A stretch of DNA of 64,000 bases from Micromonospora ferruginea (GTDB lineage: Bacteria > Actinomycetota > Actinomycetes > Mycobacteriales > Micromonosporaceae): assembly GCF_013694245.2 (NCBI RefSeq), contig NZ_CP059322.2:1856001-1920000 (forward strand), written 5' to 3'. Each line of letters begins with the position of its first letter. Within the stretch, counting starts at the first letter, position 1. Both the position numbers and the translations under genes were made by a program. Of the stretch, positions 37,275 to 46,348 are shown piece by piece. The notes below the pieces were generated by a model. That model was not told the DNA's origin. It searched no databases and was given only the letters and a program-made list of their open reading frames with translations.

Positions 37275-38729
37275 ATGGATGTTCTCGGCTACCTGCGCCT
37301 GGTCCGACGCCACTGGTGGATCGTGCTGATCACGGTGATGTTCGCCGTGGGCGCCGCCGCCCTGGTGACGGTCCGGACGCCGCCCCGGTACCAGGCCACG
37401 GTGACCTTCTTCGTCACCACGCCGAGCCAGGGGGTCACGGACGCCTACCAGGGCAGCCTGTTCCTCCAGCAGCGGGTGAAGTCGTACGGCGACCTGCTCA
37501 CCAGCGACCGACTGGCGCAGAGCGTGGTCGCGGACGCGCCGCTCGGTCTCACCGCCGACCAGGTGCGCGGCCGGATCGCCACGTCCGCCACCACCGGCAC
37601 GGTGCTGCTCAGGGCCACCCTCACCGACACCGACCAGACCCGGGCGCTGAAGACCACCGAGGTGCTGGCGGCCAAGTTCATCGAGCTGGTCCGCAAGGTG
37701 GAGACACCGCCCAGCGGAGAGGCGCCACCGATCAAGATCGAAGTGGTGAGCGGGCCCCGGGTGACCTCGAATCCGGTCTCGCCGCAGCCGGTGCGCAACC
37801 TGGTTCTCGGCGGCCTGCTCGGCCTGCTGGGCGGCATCGGTCTGGCCGTGCTGCGCGGGCTGGCCGACGTGCGGATGCGCGACGCGGTGGCGCTGCAACG
37901 GGTCACCGGCAGCCCGCTGCTCGGGGAGATCCCGTTCGAGTCCGGGGCGAAGGCGGCCCCGCTGATCGTCGGCGACGCGGCCACCTCGGCCCGCGCCGAG
38001 GCGGTCCGCAAGCTGCGCACCAACCTGCGCTTCGTGGACGTGCACGAGCCGGCCCGGGTCATCGCGGTCACCAGCGCCCTGCAGGGCGAGGGCAAGACCA
38101 CCATGGCCTGCAACACCGCCATCGCACTGGCCGAGGCGGGCTGGCGGGTGCTGCTCATCGACGCCGACCTGCGCCGTCCCAAGGCGGCGGACTACCTCGG
38201 CCTCGACGGCGGCGTCGGGCTCACCGACGTGCTCGTGGGCGACGTCCAGGTCGGTGACGTGGTGCAGCGCTGGGGCGAGAAGTCGCTGCTCGTGCTGCCC
38301 AGCGGCGCCACCCCGCCGAACCCGAGCGAACTGCTCGGTTCGAAGGCGATGGCGGACCTGCTGGTGGCGCTGCGCGAGTCGGCGGACATCGTGATCATCG
38401 ACACCGCGCCGCTGCTGGCGGTCACCGACGGCGTGGTGGTGGCCGTGCAGGCCGACGGCGCGCTCCTGGTGACCCAGCAGGGGCGGACCTCGCGCGGTCA
38501 GGTGGCCGCGGCGGCGCGGGCGCTCAGCTCGGTGTCGGTGCGCCTGCTCGGCTGCGTGCTCAACATGGCCAAGGTCGGCAAGGCGGACTCCTACCAGTAC
38601 GAGACGTACAAGGTGGTGGTGCCGCAGGCCCCGACCGGGGTGCCCGCGGACCGGGCCGAGGCGGCCCGGCGTGACGCCAAGGCTCCCACCGGGGACCGGA
38701 CGCAGGAACTCACGCGGCTGTCGCGATGA
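37275..38729 (+). CDS. Wzz/CpsD-type bacterial tyrosine kinase (exopolysaccharide co-polymerase)
   Basis: Chain-length regulator and tyrosine autokinase of 484 residues. The Wzz domain (residues 1-200) starts with MDVLGYLRLVRRHWWIVLITVMF (TM1), has an extracytoplasmic helical part, and ends with TM2 (LVLGGLLGLLGGIGLAVLRG). The BY-kinase domain follows with Walker A QGEGKTT near residue 281, Walker A' VLLIDADLRRPK and Walker B IVIIDTAPLL. The C-terminus has few Tyr (SYQYETY), probably the phosphorylated cluster. ATG at 37275 follows GAGGGGGAG; GTG 37272 is adjacent. Its last 20 bases overlap the opposing phosphatase gene. Confidence 0.93.
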   Translation: MDVLGYLRLVRRHWWIVLITVMFAVGAAALVTVRTPPRYQATVTFFVTTPSQGVTDAYQGSLFLQQRVKSYGDLLTSDRLAQSVVADAPLGLTADQVRGRIATSATTGTVLLRATLTDTDQTRALKTTEVLAAKFIELVRKVETPPSGEAPPIKIEVVSGPRVTSNPVSPQPVRNLVLGGLLGLLGGIGLAVLRGLADVRMRDAVALQRVTGSPLLGEIPFESGAKAAPLIVGDAATSARAEAVRKLRTNLRFVDVHEPARVIAVTSALQGEGKTTMACNTAIALAEAGWRVLLIDADLRRPKAADYLGLDGGVGLTDVLVGDVQVGDVVQRWGEKSLLVLPSGATPPNPSELLGSKAMADLLVALRESADIVIIDTAPLLAVTDGVVVAVQADGALLVTQQGRTSRGQVAAAARALSSVSVRLLGCVLNMAKVGKADSYQYETYKVVVPQAPTGVPADRAEAARRDAKAPTGDRTQELTRLSR

Positions 38730-39255
38730 GCGTGAGCACGGATCGGATGGACCGCTCGATCTCCTCGGCACACCGGCGGAAGTCGGCCGGGGAGCCACCG
38801 ATCGGGTCCCACAGGTCGTCCGCGCCGGGGGCGGCGGGTTGCATCCGCCCCCGGGCGCGGACGGCCGCGGCCACCGCCGCACGCAGCGGCGTTCCGCCGT
38901 CCGCGGCGGTGGGCGTGGCCGCGGCGGCGAGCCGGGCGAACTGGTGCAGCGTGAACGTGCGGCCCAGCGCCGCCGGCGCCAGCGCGGTGCAGGCGGAGCG
39001 CTGCCGCCGGGTCGCGGTCAGCACGAGGGTGGCCGCCCTCAGGTGCTCCGGTCGCAGCCGGCGGGTGCGGAAGGCCGCGGCGTCCGCGCCGGCCACCTCG
39101 ACCGCGTACGGGTGCATGGGCGCGCCGTCCACCGCGTCCGTGCCGGCGCTGGCCGCCACCACCGGCATGTCGGCCAGCATCCGGCGGGCGAGGAACTCGG
39201 CCATCGGCGACCGGCACATGTTGGCCTGGCAGACGAAAAGGACCCTGTCGAGCAT
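38710..39255 (-). CDS. Low-molecular-weight protein tyrosine phosphatase
   Basis: Cytoplasmic phosphatase of 181 residues. The P-loop is at the N-terminus (VLFVCQANMCRSPMAEF: Cys9, Arg15), and the general acid is likely in DLWDPIGG near residue 150. This is the Wzb/Ptp class that dephosphorylates BY-kinases. ATG at 39255 follows AGAGGGG. The gene runs tail-to-tail with the BY-kinase gene and overlaps its 3' end by 20 bases, which supports the kinase as substrate and allows antisense coupling of expression. Confidence 0.92.
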   Translation of the reverse strand: MLDRVLFVCQANMCRSPMAEFLARRMLADMPVVAASAGTDAVDGAPMHPYAVEVAGADAAAFRTRRLRPEHLRAATLVLTATRRQRSACTALAPAALGRTFTLHQFARLAAAATPTAADGGTPLRAAVAAAVRARGRMQPAAPGADDLWDPIGGSPADFRRCAEEIERSIRSVLTLIATAA

Positions 39256-39399
39256 CGGCACCCCTCTGGTCGGCGCGGTGGCGCCGGGTGGCACCGCGAC
39301 GGCGTACCACCGCCGGTCGCGGCCGGTCGCAGAGGGGATGCCGGCATCGTACGCGGCAGCGGCCCACTCGGCCCGGCCGGCCACGCCGGGAGGCCGGCG

Positions 39400-40629
39400 A
39401 TGAGGATCGGCATCCTGTCGTACCACTTCCCGCCGGAGCCGGCGTTCATCCCGGGGAGCCTGGCCGAGGAGTTGGCCGCCCGGGGTCACGAGGTGCGCGT
39501 GCTGACCGGTTTTCCGGACTATCCCGGTGGGCAGGTCTATCCGGGCTGGCGGCAGCGGTGGCGACACCAGACGCACAGCGACCGGCTGACCGTGCGACGG
39601 GTGCCCCGGTACACCGGCGGTGACGGCTCGGCCCGGGCCGCCTCCTGGCTCTCCTTCGCCGGCAGCGCCGCGCTGTCAGGCCGACGCTATCTCCGCGACC
39701 TCGACGCGCTCTACGTCTTCCAACGTCCCGCGGTGACGCCGGCCGCCACCGGCCTGCTCCGGCTGCTCGGTCCGGTGCCGACGGTGCTGCACGTGCAGGA
39801 CGTCTGGACCGAGGCGGACCCGGCCCGGCCGGCGGAGTCACGCCGCTGGACGGGACGGCTGGAGTCCGGCCTGCGCCGGTTGTACCGGGAGGCGGGCGTG
39901 ATCGTGGTGGGCGCGCCCTCCATGCGCGAGCTGGTGCTGGCCGGTGGCGCCGCGCCGGACCGGGTGCGCACGGTGCTCAACTGGACCGACGAGCGCCTGT
40001 TCCGGCCCGCCGAACCCGGTCCCGCCGCGCGTCGACTGGTCCGCCGGGACGACCGCTGCGTGGTGATGCACGCCGGCACGATCGGCGTACGGCAGGGTCT
40101 GGAGACCGCGGTCCGGGCGGCGGCCGCGCTGGGCGACCGGATGGACCTGGTCCTGGTCGGCTCGGGTGCCGAGGAGCGGCGGGTGCGCGGGCTGGCCGCC
40201 GAGCTGGGCGCGGACAACGTCCGGTTCGTCGAGCGGCGCTCGCCGGCGGACATGCCGCAGCTCTACGCGGCGGCCGACTACCAGCTGGTCATGCAGCGTG
40301 ACCTGCCGGAGCTGCGGGGCGCGGTGCCCGGCAAGCTGCAGGCCGCGCTCTCCTGCGCCGCGCCGGTGGTCGCCTCGGCCGGCGGGGACACCGCCGAGCT
40401 GGTGGAGCAGGCCCGCGCCGGGTTGTCGTGCCCGCCCGAGGACTGGGCGGCGCTGGCCGACCGGTTCTGGCTGGCCGCGGCGATCCCCCGGGACGCCCGG
40501 CGTGACATGGGCCGCCGGGGTCGGGACGCCTACCTGGGCCGGATGTCGCTGCGCGCCGGTGTCGACCGGATCGAGGACTGTCTGCGCCGGGTGACGGCAG
40601 ATAGGGTGAAAAACCCGAAAAGCGCCTGA
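39400..40629 (+). CDS. Glycosyltransferase family 4 (WcaI-like)
   Basis: Cytoplasmic GT-B transferase of 409 residues. Donor-binding C-terminal half: VVMHAGTIGVRQGLETAVRA, LVLVGSGAEERRV, MPQLYAAADYQLVMQ and AVPGKLQAALSCAAPVVASAGGDTAELVEQ, where the Glu is the usual EX7E-type position. The acceptor half begins IGILSYHFPPEPAFIPGSL, as in WcaI-type exopolysaccharide transferases. ATG at 39400 follows GGGAGG. The last codons (VKNPKSA) become A-rich, merging into the AT-rich promoter region of the next gene. Confidence 0.9.
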   Translation: MRIGILSYHFPPEPAFIPGSLAEELAARGHEVRVLTGFPDYPGGQVYPGWRQRWRHQTHSDRLTVRRVPRYTGGDGSARAASWLSFAGSAALSGRRYLRDLDALYVFQRPAVTPAATGLLRLLGPVPTVLHVQDVWTEADPARPAESRRWTGRLESGLRRLYREAGVIVVGAPSMRELVLAGGAAPDRVRTVLNWTDERLFRPAEPGPAARRLVRRDDRCVVMHAGTIGVRQGLETAVRAAAALGDRMDLVLVGSGAEERRVRGLAAELGADNVRFVERRSPADMPQLYAAADYQLVMQRDLPELRGAVPGKLQAALSCAAPVVASAGGDTAELVEQARAGLSCPPEDWAALADRFWLAAAIPRDARRDMGRRGRDAYLGRMSLRAGVDRIEDCLRRVTADRVKNPKSA

Positions 40630-40727
40630 AAACCTCGATCGATGCATCCATGATGTTAGCCGAAAAACGAATGGCGGATTGTGGTACAAACTAGTCTTCT
40701 GTCCGATTAACGCATAGGGAGAATGGC

Positions 40728-42512
40728 GTGACGCAACGCGATGCTCCGCATCGTCGGCACCGACGCTCGCGGCGGCGCCGTCGGGCCCGCGTCCGCCGGG
40801 TGCTGCTCGTCGGACTGGTCGTCGTCTCGGTGCTGCTGACCGCGGGTGGTTGGGTCACGCTGCGGGGCTGGCAGGCCCGCTCCCATCTGGTCAACGCCGC
40901 CGGGCTGGCCAAAGACCTGAGTGCCCAGGTGCTCGCCGGCGACGTGGACCGGGCCCAGCGGACGCTCTCCGCGTTGCAGCAGCAGGCGACCGCCGCCCGC
41001 GGGGCGACCGGTGACCCGGTCTGGTGGCTCGGCCAGCGGACCCCGTACGCCGGGGACGACCTGACCGCGGTCCGCCAGATCTCGGTGGCGGTTGACGACC
41101 TGGCCCGGCAGGCCTTTCCCACCCTGCTCCGGGTCGATCTCGCCTCCCTGGTGCCGAAGCAGGGGCGGCTCGACGTGAACCGCCTGCGCGAGGTCTCGGC
41201 CGAGGTGTCCCGCGCCGACCAGGCGGTCCGAAGCAGCTCCGAGCGGTTGCGGGCGGTGGCGACCGGCGGTCTGGTCGCCCAGGTGCGCGACGCGGTCACC
41301 GCCCTGCGGGCGGAGCTGGACCAGCTCGGCGACCTCACCTCGGCCGCCGATCGGGGCGCCCGGCTGCTGCCGCCGCTGCTCGGGGCCGACGGCCCGCGCA
41401 GCTTCCTGCTCGTCTCGCAGAACCCGGCCGAGTTGCGCGCCACCGGCGGCATGTTCGGCGCGTACGCGGTGCTGCGCGCGGACAGCGGGCGGGTCCGGCT
41501 GGCCGGGCAGGGTGACTCCAGTCGGCTGAGGTTCTTCGATCCGCCGCTGAAGGTCGGCCCGGAGGCGCGCCGGCTCTGGTCCGACCTGCCGGGGAGGTAC
41601 CCGGCGGACGTCAATCTGAGCCCCGACTTCCCGGCCGCGGCCGCGCTCTACCGGGAGATGGTGCGCCGTCGCACCGGCACGACCGTGGACGGCGTGCTGG
41701 CGGTGGACCCGGTGGTGCTGTCCTACCTGCTCGGCGTGATCGGTCCGGTCACCGTGCCGGACGGGCCCACGCTGGCCGGCAGCACCGCGGTCCGCACGCT
41801 GCTCAGCGACTCCTACCGGGACCTGGACACGTACGCCCAGGACACCTTCTTCGCCCGGGCCGCGGTGGGGGTGTTCAACGCGCTGTTCACGAAAACGGTG
41901 GATCCGAAGGCGCTTCTGACCGTTATCAGGCGCTCAATCCAGGAACGTCGGATATTGTTCTGGAGTGTCCGATCTGATGAGCAGCGCGCGCTGGCCGGCA
42001 CCCGGCTCGCCGGGCAACTCCCGGAGAAGGACACCGTGCCCACGGTCGGCGTGTTCCTCAACGACGGCAGCGGCGCGAAGCTCGGCTACTACCTCAGGTT
42101 CTCAGCCACCCTGACGGTCGGCGCGTGCCAGCCGGACGGGCGCCGGGAACTGCGGCTGCGGGTCACGGTGCGCTCCACCGCCCCGCGGTCGGGTCTCAGC
42201 GAGTCGGTCACGGGCCTGGCCCTGTCCGGCGACAAGTACACCGCGCGCACCTTCGTCTCGGTGCACACACCGAGCGGAGGCGCTGTCCTCACCGGCCGGC
42301 TGGACGGGCGGGACACCGCGATGGGCGGCGGCACCGACCGCCGCCGCCAGGTGGCGGTGGCGAACGTCGAGGTCGGCCCGGGGCAGACCCGGACGCTCGA
42401 CGTCACGCTGCTCACCGGCCAGAACGGCGCGGGCACGGCCGACCTGGTGCTCACACCCACCGTCACCCCGTGGACCACCCAGATAGTCACCGCACCCAGA
42501 TGTGAACAGTAG
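40728..42512 (+). CDS. DUF4012 membrane-anchored protein
   Basis: A 594-residue protein with a very basic cytoplasmic start (RHRRSRRRRRARVRRV), one TM helix (VLLVGLVVVSVLLTAGGWVTL) and a large extracytoplasmic part: helical region (40-210), then the DUF4012 core beginning SFLLVSQNPAELRATGGMFGAY and containing GRYPADVNLSPDFPAAAALY and GVLAVDPVVLSYLLG. These sequences resemble LytR-type pockets for polyprenyl-linked glycans, but the function of the family is unknown; in actinobacteria it accompanies exopolysaccharide genes. GTG start after AGGGAG. A 100-base patch near 41886-41985 has unusual AT-ending codons. Ends 13 bases before the LPVTG gene, so they form one operon. Confidence 0.87.
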   Translation: MTQRDAPHRRHRRSRRRRRARVRRVLLVGLVVVSVLLTAGGWVTLRGWQARSHLVNAAGLAKDLSAQVLAGDVDRAQRTLSALQQQATAARGATGDPVWWLGQRTPYAGDDLTAVRQISVAVDDLARQAFPTLLRVDLASLVPKQGRLDVNRLREVSAEVSRADQAVRSSSERLRAVATGGLVAQVRDAVTALRAELDQLGDLTSAADRGARLLPPLLGADGPRSFLLVSQNPAELRATGGMFGAYAVLRADSGRVRLAGQGDSSRLRFFDPPLKVGPEARRLWSDLPGRYPADVNLSPDFPAAAALYREMVRRRTGTTVDGVLAVDPVVLSYLLGVIGPVTVPDGPTLAGSTAVRTLLSDSYRDLDTYAQDTFFARAAVGVFNALFTKTVDPKALLTVIRRSIQERRILFWSVRSDEQRALAGTRLAGQLPEKDTVPTVGVFLNDGSGAKLGYYLRFSATLTVGACQPDGRRELRLRVTVRSTAPRSGLSESVTGLALSGDKYTARTFVSVHTPSGGAVLTGRLDGRDTAMGGGTDRRRQVAVANVEVGPGQTRTLDVTLLTGQNGAGTADLVLTPTVTPWTTQIVTAPRCEQ

Positions 42513-42525
42513 GAGGGAAACCATC

Positions 42526-43158
42526 ATGCGGCTATCCCGCATCATCATGGCGCTCACGGTGGGCCTGGCCGTCGCGGCCGCGCCGACCGCGGCCGGGGCG
42601 GCACAGCCGCAGCCACCGGTCTACCCGCCGCCCGTCGTCTCGCTGACGCTGGACGACCCGACCATCGTCCTCGGTGAGACCTTCACCCTGCGGGGCCGGG
42701 GCTTCGGGCCCAACGAGACCGTGTCGATCGACGTCACCATCTCCGGACTTCCCGCCGCCGCTCCGGCGGAGGGGACCGCGCGGCGCAGCGACGGCAGCAC
42801 GGTGGCGATGGCGGCCGTGGCGTACACGCCGAACCGGGCCGCGCCGCAGCCGGCGCCGACCCACTTCACGGTGCAGGCGGACGCGAGCGGCAACTTCACC
42901 GTCACCTACCGCCCGACCCGCCCCGGCCGCTACACGTTCACCGCCACCGGTGAGACCACCGGCCGGACCGCGAGCACGACCGGCACCGTACTCCCGGTGC
43001 GCCCGACCCATTCGCCGCGCCCGCCGCACCACGGCGGTCACCTGCCCGTCACCGGCGGCAGCATCGGCACGCCGCTGAAGCTCGGTGGCGGCCTGGCCGG
43101 CGCCGGCGCGGTGCTGCTCCTGGCCTCCCTGGCCTGGCGCCGCCGCCGCCTCGGCTGA
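42526..43158 (+). CDS. LPXTG-type sortase-anchored surface protein
   Basis: Exported wall protein of 210 residues. Signal peptide (cleavage near TAAGAAQ), a Pro-rich start, one immunoglobulin-like beta-sandwich (LTLDDPTIVLGETFTLRGRGF to RYTFTATGETTG), a His/Pro linker, and a complete C-terminal sorting signal: LPVTGG, a hydrophobic helix (GGGLAGAGAVLLLASLAW) and RRRRLG. A sortase should cleave after Thr and link it to peptidoglycan; no sortase gene lies in the window. ATG at 42526 follows AGGAGGGAAA. Co-transcribed with the DUF4012 gene, suggesting a role with the surface polysaccharide. Confidence 0.87.
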   Translation: MRLSRIIMALTVGLAVAAAPTAAGAAQPQPPVYPPPVVSLTLDDPTIVLGETFTLRGRGFGPNETVSIDVTISGLPAAAPAEGTARRSDGSTVAMAAVAYTPNRAAPQPAPTHFTVQADASGNFTVTYRPTRPGRYTFTATGETTGRTASTTGTVLPVRPTHSPRPPHHGGHLPVTGGSIGTPLKLGGGLAGAGAVLLLASLAWRRRRLG

Positions 43159-43193
43159 CCCGAGGCACGCCGGGACGACCCGGCACGTCGTGA

Positions 43194-43222
43194 GTGCCCG
43201 CCGGACCTGGTCCGGCGGGCAC
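43194..43222 (+). terminator. Hairpin terminator after the LPVTG gene
   Basis: GTGCCCGCCGGAC, a 3-base loop, and the exact complement: a 13-bp stem ending the exopolysaccharide transcript. Confidence 0.8.
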
Positions 43223-43255
43223 CCGCGCGTCCGCACCGCGCCGCACAATGGCCTG

Positions 43256-43675
43256 ATGGACCCGACGACGCCGTGGACGGACCCGGCCGGCCTGCTCACC
43301 CTGCCCGGCGGCGCCACCGTGCGCGGGCGGCGGGTCGCCGCCCCGGCCTCACCCGCCGACTTCGCCCTGGTGCTGGCGCCCGGTCCCGAGCCGCAGTGGC
43401 CGGCCCGCCGGATCCGCTGGCCCGACTTCTGGCTCCCGCTGGACCGCGCGGACGCGCTCGACGCGCTGCGCGAGGCGCGGCGACGCGCCTACGCGGGCGA
43501 GCGGGTCGAGGCCGCCTGCCACGGCGGCGTCGGCCGGACCGGCACCGCGCTGGCCGCCCTGGCCGTGCTGGACGGGCTGGACCCCGGCCGGGCGGTGGCC
43601 TGGGTGCGTGCGCGCTACCACCGGCGCGCGGTGGAGACACCGTGGCAGCGGTGGTGGCTGCGCGGCGTGCGGTGA
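43256..43675 (+). CDS. Dual-specificity/tyrosine phosphatase family protein
   Basis: Small cytoplasmic protein of 139 residues. The Cys-x5-Arg loop is ACHGGVGRTGTALAAL with Cys88 and Arg94, typical of DSP/PTP folds; upstream WPDFWLPLDRADALDAL may supply the general acid Asp. The product is short for a DSP domain but contains all catalytic parts. The ATG at 43256 lacks a strong ribosome site. Unlike the LMW phosphatase it is unrelated in fold; substrate unknown. Confidence 0.82.
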   Translation: MDPTTPWTDPAGLLTLPGGATVRGRRVAAPASPADFALVLAPGPEPQWPARRIRWPDFWLPLDRADALDALREARRRAYAGERVEAACHGGVGRTGTALAALAVLDGLDPGRAVAWVRARYHRRAVETPWQRWWLRGVR

Positions 43676-43761
43676 CGGCGCGGGGCCGCCGGATCGGCAC
43701 AGCGTCACCGGGCCGGTGAGCCGCGCCGGCCCGGACCCCGCGCTGGGTAGGGTGCCTCTTC

Positions 43762-45038
43762 ATGAGAGCCCGGGTCCTGGCCGCCACCACCGCCGTCACG
43801 CTGCTCGTCACCGGGACCCCCACCCCGGCCGCCGGCGCGCCGCCGGCCGCCGCCCCCGCCGCCCCCGGCGTCGCCGTGCCCTGCCCCGCCTGCCGGCGGT
43901 GAAGGTCACCCGGCCGCCACGCCCCGTCCCCCCGGCGTCGGTGCCCGAACAGCAGGTGGTGGGCGGCGAGGCGCTGGCCGCGCCGGGCCTGGTCACCCCG
44001 CCCGGCACGCCCGCGCCGCCGGCGCTCACCGCCACCACCTGGCTGGTCGCCGACCTGGACAGCGGCGCCGTGCTGGGGGCCTGCGGGCCGCACGTGTACG
44101 GCACGCCCGCGAGCACCCAGAAGCTGCTGCTCGCCGCCACCATGCTGAAGCGCCTCGACCCGAAGCAGGTGGCCGCCGCGACCCGCGAGGACCTGGACAT
44201 CGAACCGGGCAGCTCGGCCGTGGGCCTGCTGGTGGGCGGGCGCTACGCGGTCGAGACGCTCTGGCTGGGGCTGCTGCTGCAGTCCGGCAACGACGCGGCG
44301 AACATGCTGGCCCGGCTGGGCGCCGGCAGTGCCCGGGCCGGGGTCGCCGAGATGAACGCCGAGGCCCGCCGGCTCGGCGCGTTGCAGACCCACGCCGTCA
44401 CGCCGTCCGGCCTGGACGGCCCGGGGCAGTTCACCAGCGCGTACGACCTGGCGCTGATCGCCCGGTCCTGCTTCGCCGACCCCCGCTTCGGCCGGTACGC
44501 GCTGACCGAGCGGGCCCAGATCCCGGCTCAGCCCGCCCTGAAGAAGGGCGGGTTCCAGATCCAGAACGAGAACCAGCTGATCTACCGCTATCCCGGGGCG
44601 CTCGGCGGCAAGACCGGCTTCACCGAGCTGGCCCGGCACAGCTACGTCGGCGCCGCTGAGCGCGGCGGGCGCCGGCTCGTGGTCACGCTGCTCGGCGCGG
44701 AGGCCCGGCCGGTCCGCGGCTGGCAGCAGGGCGCGCAACTGCTCGACTGGGGTTTCTCCCTGCCCCGGGATGCCTCCGTGGGTGACCTGGTCGAACCGGG
44801 CGAGCTGGATGCCGCCAAGGCCGAGCCGGCGCGGCGGGCCCCGGCCGCTGCCGCGCCCGCCCGACCCGACGCGGGACCGTGGCGCGGGCCGGCCGGGACC
44901 GCGCTGCGCCGGATGGCGGACGGAGACTGGCAGGTCATCGTGCCGGCCGCCGGGCTCCTGGCGCTCACCGTCGGGGGCGTGGCGGCGGTGCTCGCCGCCC
45001 GGAGCCGGTCCCGCCGGCGGGGACGTCGCCGCGCCTGA
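43762..45038 (+). pseudogene. D-alanyl-D-alanine carboxypeptidase (paralog 1), frameshifted near its start
   Basis: Serine peptidase S11 (penicillin-binding protein) that trims D-Ala from peptidoglycan stem peptides. From about 43899 the frame encodes an intact enzyme: ASTQK (SxxK), SGNDAAN (SxN), GGKTGFT (KTG), then a C-terminal TM helix and basic tail. However, the only signal peptide (ATG 43762, MRARVLAATTAVTLLV...) lies in another frame and stops at 43902. One base appears missing in the C-rich run around 43865-43895. The paralog at 47313 has signal and enzyme in one frame. Either this is a true mutation, an assembly error in a homopolymer, or programmed slippage. A GTG at 43899 would give a cytoplasmic, probably useless enzyme. 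Confidence 0.8.
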
Positions 45039-45048
45039 CCGCCGTCCG

Positions 45049-45067
45049 TCCCCCGGCGGCCGGGGGA
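45049..45067 (+). terminator. Short hairpin after carboxypeptidase paralog 1
   Basis: TCCCCCGG, a CGG loop, CCGGGGGA: a perfect 8-bp stem 11 bases past the stop. Confidence 0.55.
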
Positions 45068-45178
45068 GCGTCGCCGGGCAGTCCGGCCCGTTCCGGCCCT
45101 CGGCTGAGCTGGGAGCGTGACCGGAACCGGCCCCCGGGCCGGCCGCGTGGACGGCGACTGCGTGGGTATGCGCCGCCC

Positions 45179-46348
45179 ATGGAGCACCCGGGACGCATCG
45201 TGGTGATCTCCGCGGACATCGGCGCCGGGCACGACCGGGCCGCCGACGAGCTGGCGGCACGGCTGCGCGGGCGGGGTTTCGAGGTGGACCGGCTGAACCT
45301 CCTGCACCTGCTGCCCGGCCCGCTGCACCAGGTCGTGCGGGAGACGTACCGGGGGGTGCTGGAACGGCTGCCCTGGGGCTACCACCTGCTGTTCCGGCTC
45401 ACCAGCCGGTCGCGGACGTCGGTGCGCGCCATCCGGGCGCTGATGCGCCCGTTCCGTGCCCGCATCCGCCGCCGCATCCCACCGGACACCCGGGCGGTGG
45501 TGACCACCTACCCGTTCGCCAACCAGCTCCTCGGGCCGCTGCGACGGCGCGGGCGCCTCCGCGTCCCGGTGCTCACCTACGTGACCGACCTGGTGGTGCA
45601 TCCGACCTGGCTGGCACCGGGCGTGGACGTGTACTGCACGGTCCGGCACGCCGAGCTGCGCCGGCCCGGCGACGTCGACGTGGCGGTGGTCCAGCCGCTG
45701 GTGGCGCGGGCGTTCGCCGACGGGGTCGCGGTCGACCGGCGGCGGGCGAGGCAGCGCTTCGGCCTGCCACCGGACGGTGCGCTCGCCCTGATCGTGGCCG
45801 GTTCCTGGGGTGCCGGCGAGGTGGCCGCCACCACCGCCGAGGTGGGGTCGACAGGCGTGCGGCCGGTGGTGGTGTGCGGCCGCAACCGGGCGCTGTACCG
45901 GCGGCTTCGCGGTGCCGGGTGGCACGTGCTGGGCTGGGTGGACGACATGCCGGCGCTGATGCGGGCCGTCGACGTGGTGGTGGAGAACGCCGGCGGACTG
46001 ACCTGCCAGGAGGCGCTCGTCGCCGGCGTTCCGGTGGTCACCTACCGCCCGCTGCCCGGGCACGGCCGGGCGAACGCCACCATCCTCGCCCGGTCCGGCC
46101 TCACCCGGTGGGCCGGCACGCCCGAACAGCTCGGACCGCTGCTCGCGGCGGTGGTCGGGGCCGCCCCGCCGGCGGCGACGCGGGACGGCCCGCCGCCCGC
46201 GGACCCGGCCGGGCTGGTCGCCGAGGCCGCCCGCCGGGCCGCCCCCGCCGGCCCGGCCGAACCGGAGCGCCGCTCGTTGCTGGACCCGGTCGGCGACGCG
46301 GTCGCCGTCGTCGCCGCGCTGCTCCAGTCGACCGGCGGCCTGCGGTGA
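45179..46348 (+). CDS. MGDG synthase/MurG-like glycosyltransferase
   Basis: GT-B family 28-type transferase of 389 residues. The acceptor domain has the MGDG-synthase signature ISADIGAGHDRAADELAARL and YRGVLERLPWGYHLLFRLTS; the donor domain has LIVAGSWGAGEV, VVVCGRNRALYRRL, HVLGWVDDMPALMRAVDVVVENAGGL and CQEALVAGVPVV. Enzymes of this type add sugars to diacylglycerol or wall lipids at the membrane's inner face. ATG at 45179 has no obvious ribosome site. The stop lies inside a 42-base direct duplication. Placed between two carboxypeptidase genes and before a deacetylase: probably envelope glycan work. Confidence 0.87.
   Translation: MEHPGRIVVISADIGAGHDRAADELAARLRGRGFEVDRLNLLHLLPGPLHQVVRETYRGVLERLPWGYHLLFRLTSRSRTSVRAIRALMRPFRARIRRRIPPDTRAVVTTYPFANQLLGPLRRRGRLRVPVLTYVTDLVVHPTWLAPGVDVYCTVRHAELRRPGDVDVAVVQPLVARAFADGVAVDRRRARQRFGLPPDGALALIVAGSWGAGEVAATTAEVGSTGVRPVVVCGRNRALYRRLRGAGWHVLGWVDDMPALMRAVDVVVENAGGLTCQEALVAGVPVVTYRPLPGHGRANATILARSGLTRWAGTPEQLGPLLAAVVGAAPPAATRDGPPPADPAGLVAEAARRAAPAGPAEPERRSLLDPVGDAVAVVAALLQSTGGLR

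Noticed and set aside
35231..43158. A horizontally acquired island
   Set aside because: Apart from AT-rich promoters, coding GC3 and codon use match the neighbours, and there is no integrase, tRNA or direct-repeat boundary.
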